Below, piece after piece: positions 62,764 through 64,000 of a stretch of 64,000 nt of DNA (the stretch's first letter is position 1; each line of letters opens with the position of its first letter). The notes beneath the pieces were generated by a model. The model had not been told where the DNA came from. It was given only the letters and a program-made list of their open reading frames with translations, and did no database searches. This stretch comes from Pelomonas dachongensis. Its GTDB lineage: Bacteria > Pseudomonadota > Gammaproteobacteria > Burkholderiales > Burkholderiaceae_C. Location: positions 27,958 through 91,957 of the forward strand of contig NZ_JBIGHY010000012.1 of NCBI RefSeq assembly GCF_043555865.1, read 5' to 3'. The translations under genes were made by a program, and so were the position numbers.

Positions 62764-64000
62764 ATGCCACGCATGCTCGGCATGCGTGGTCTTCCCCCCT
62801 CTGATCCTCAGGGCCTCCCGCCTGAGATCGCTGCGCTGATTGCTGGGTTGCAGCAGCAGGTGCAAGACCAGGCTCGGCAACTCGACGAGCGCGACCACGT
62901 CATCACCCAACGCGATCAAGCCCTCGCTGAGCGGGCTCTGGAACTCGCCCAGCGCGACGCGCAGCTGCTACGCAAGGACCGCGAGATCGCGCTGCGAGAG
63001 GCCAAGATCGAGAAGATCAACTTCGAACTGGCTCGGCTCAAGCGCTGGACCTACGGCGCGAAGTCCGAGGCCATGAATGCCGACCAGCGGCGCCTCTTCG
63101 AAGAGACACTGGCCGAGGACGAAGCCGCGCTGCGTGCGCAGCTCGAGCGCCTGCGTCGTGAGGCCGAGGAGGCTGCAGCGGCCGCCGGCGCCAAGCCCAA
63201 GGCGCCGCCTCGCAAGCCCCGTCGCAATGCATTGCCCGATCACCTGCGTCGCGTGGATCACCGTCACGAGCCCGACAGCACAGACTGCCAGGAGCCCGAC
63301 TGCGGGCGCCCCATGACGCGCATCGGTGAAGACGTCACCGAGCGGCTGGACATCGTGCCGGCCGAGTTCTTCGTGCATCGGCACATCTACGGCAAGTGGG
63401 CCTGCCGGCACTGCCAAGTGCTCAAGCAGGCGCAGAGCGTGCCGGAGATCATCGAGGGCGGCATCGCCGCCAGTGGGCTGCTGGCACACACGGCGATCAG
63501 CCGCTTCGTGGATCACCTGCCGTACTACCGGCAGGAGACCATCAATGCGCGTTCAGGTGTGCACACCCCGCGCTCGACATTGGCGGCTGGGACAGGCCAG
63601 GTGGGCGCGGCCCTGGAGCCGCTGTACGACCTGCACAAGCGCTTCATCCTCGATTGCCGCGTGCTGCACGCTGACGAGACGCCGGTGGCCTTGCTGGACC
63701 CGGGAGCAGGCAAGACACGCAGGGCCTACATGTGGGCCTACGCGCGAAGTTGGCACGACCCGGTGCCCGGCGTCATCTACGAGTTCTGTCGAGGGCGCGG
63801 GGCGCAGTACCCCGTGGCATTCCTCAACGGCGACGAGAAGCTCGGCACGCGACGATGGACCGGGACGTTGCTCACCGACCGCTACGGCGCGTACGACACC
63901 GTGGTGGACCCGCAGCACTACCCCGGGCGCATCAGCGCCGCGTGCGCGGCGCACGCACGCCGGAACTTCGAAGAGCTGACGAAGGCCGGAACGAGCCCGA
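62764..64000 (+). CDS. tnpC: IS66 TnpC transposase, 3' end outside window
   Basis: An open frame of 412 codons to the window end. The N-terminal leucine-zipper-like coiled coil (QQQVQDQARQLDERDHVITQ ... KIEKINFELARLKRW) is followed by KAPPRKPRRNALPDHL, a zinc-ribbon-like part with Cys pairs (CQEPDCG, CRHCQ), and DDE catalytic residues in LHADETPVALLDPG and LLTDRYGAYD; the Glu should lie past the edge. ATG 62764, 62773 or 62782 are all possible starts. No stop or frameshift seen. Confidence 0.95.
   Translation, partial: MPRMLGMRGLPPSDPQGLPPEIAALIAGLQQQVQDQARQLDERDHVITQRDQALAERALELAQRDAQLLRKDREIALREAKIEKINFELARLKRWTYGAKSEAMNADQRRLFEETLAEDEAALRAQLERLRREAEEAAAAAGAKPKAPPRKPRRNALPDHLRRVDHRHEPDSTDCQEPDCGRPMTRIGEDVTERLDIVPAEFFVHRHIYGKWACRHCQVLKQAQSVPEIIEGGIAASGLLAHTAISRFVDHLPYYRQETINARSGVHTPRSTLAAGTGQVGAALEPLYDLHKRFILDCRVLHADETPVALLDPGAGKTRRAYMWAYARSWHDPVPGVIYEFCRGRGAQYPVAFLNGDEKLGTRRWTGTLLTDRYGAYDTVVDPQHYPGRISAACAAHARRNFEELTKAGTSP

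Larger units (their letters stand above)
61917..64000 (+). mobile_element. IS66-family insertion sequence, right part outside window
   Basis: Three genes in the standard IS66 order tnpA-tnpB-tnpC, all on the plus strand and all with open frames. The left end is placed near 61917 (GTAGGAG...) from where the SGNH frame stops looking native; the terminal inverted repeat could not be checked because the right end is missing. All three products look intact, so the copy may be active. Confidence 0.85.

Overview
The window is GC-rich chromosomal DNA of a betaproteobacterium, most likely Burkholderiales in the Rubrivivax/Leptothrix/Roseateles neighbourhood. This is inferred from the gene order yihA / cytochrome c4 / resB / ccsB, a PEP-CTERM protein, a fused indolepyruvate oxidoreductase divergent from an Lrp regulator, and gltIJKL-type ABC transport genes. 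No database search was possible, so the genus is a guess.

Layout. 1-0.4 kb: a decayed toxin-antitoxin pair. 0.4-5 kb: an alpha/beta hydrolase, then a circularly permuted ATP-grasp/alpha-E fusion overlapping a transglutaminase-like gene. 5-20 kb: a secreted subtilisin-like protease with a GlyGly-CTERM tail, a LysE exporter with divergent Lrp regulator, a branched-chain amino acid type binding protein, two GGDEF proteins, an Fe-S photolyase with its DUF2256 partner, and indolepyruvate oxidoreductase with a divergent Lrp regulator and a 17-bp palindrome between them. 20-25 kb: cytochrome c biogenesis (ccsB, resB), cytochrome c4 and the GTPase YihA. 25-32 kb: epoxide-hydrolase-like enzyme, DUF1631, MipA/OmpV, groES-groEL under a CIRCE operator, PEP-CTERM protein. 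32-37 kb: LysR and a glutamate/aspartate-type ABC transporter. 37-44 kb: DUF4394 lipoprotein, SDR/LysR pair, and a four-gene TelA cluster with XpaC-like, VWA and solute-binding-like proteins. 44-50 kb: pyrC, NYN, DUF3025, trypsin-like protease and FHA membrane protein in a tightly overlapping run, then cysK and RNase P RNA. 50.5-55 kb: Bcr/CflA exporter, alpha-carbonic anhydrase and a hybrid sensor kinase.

From about 55.2 kb to the end the DNA is an accessory island. It holds IS66 relics, a FecI/FecR pair with no receptor gene beside it, an upstream gene resembling the core of a mutator (IS256-type) transposase, a small XRE regulator with two matching operator-like sites, a broken IS21 istA with a five-unit 23-bp terminal array, a pair of hydrolase genes (alpha/beta and SGNH), and an IS66 element running off the right edge that appears to have cut the 5' end of the SGNH gene.

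The least conventional items are the transposase-core-like/FecI/FecR unit facing the XRE regulator, the TelA/VWA/solute-binding cluster, the 12-bp repeat between DUF1631 and mipA, and the hairpin that covers the start site of the IS66 tnpA.
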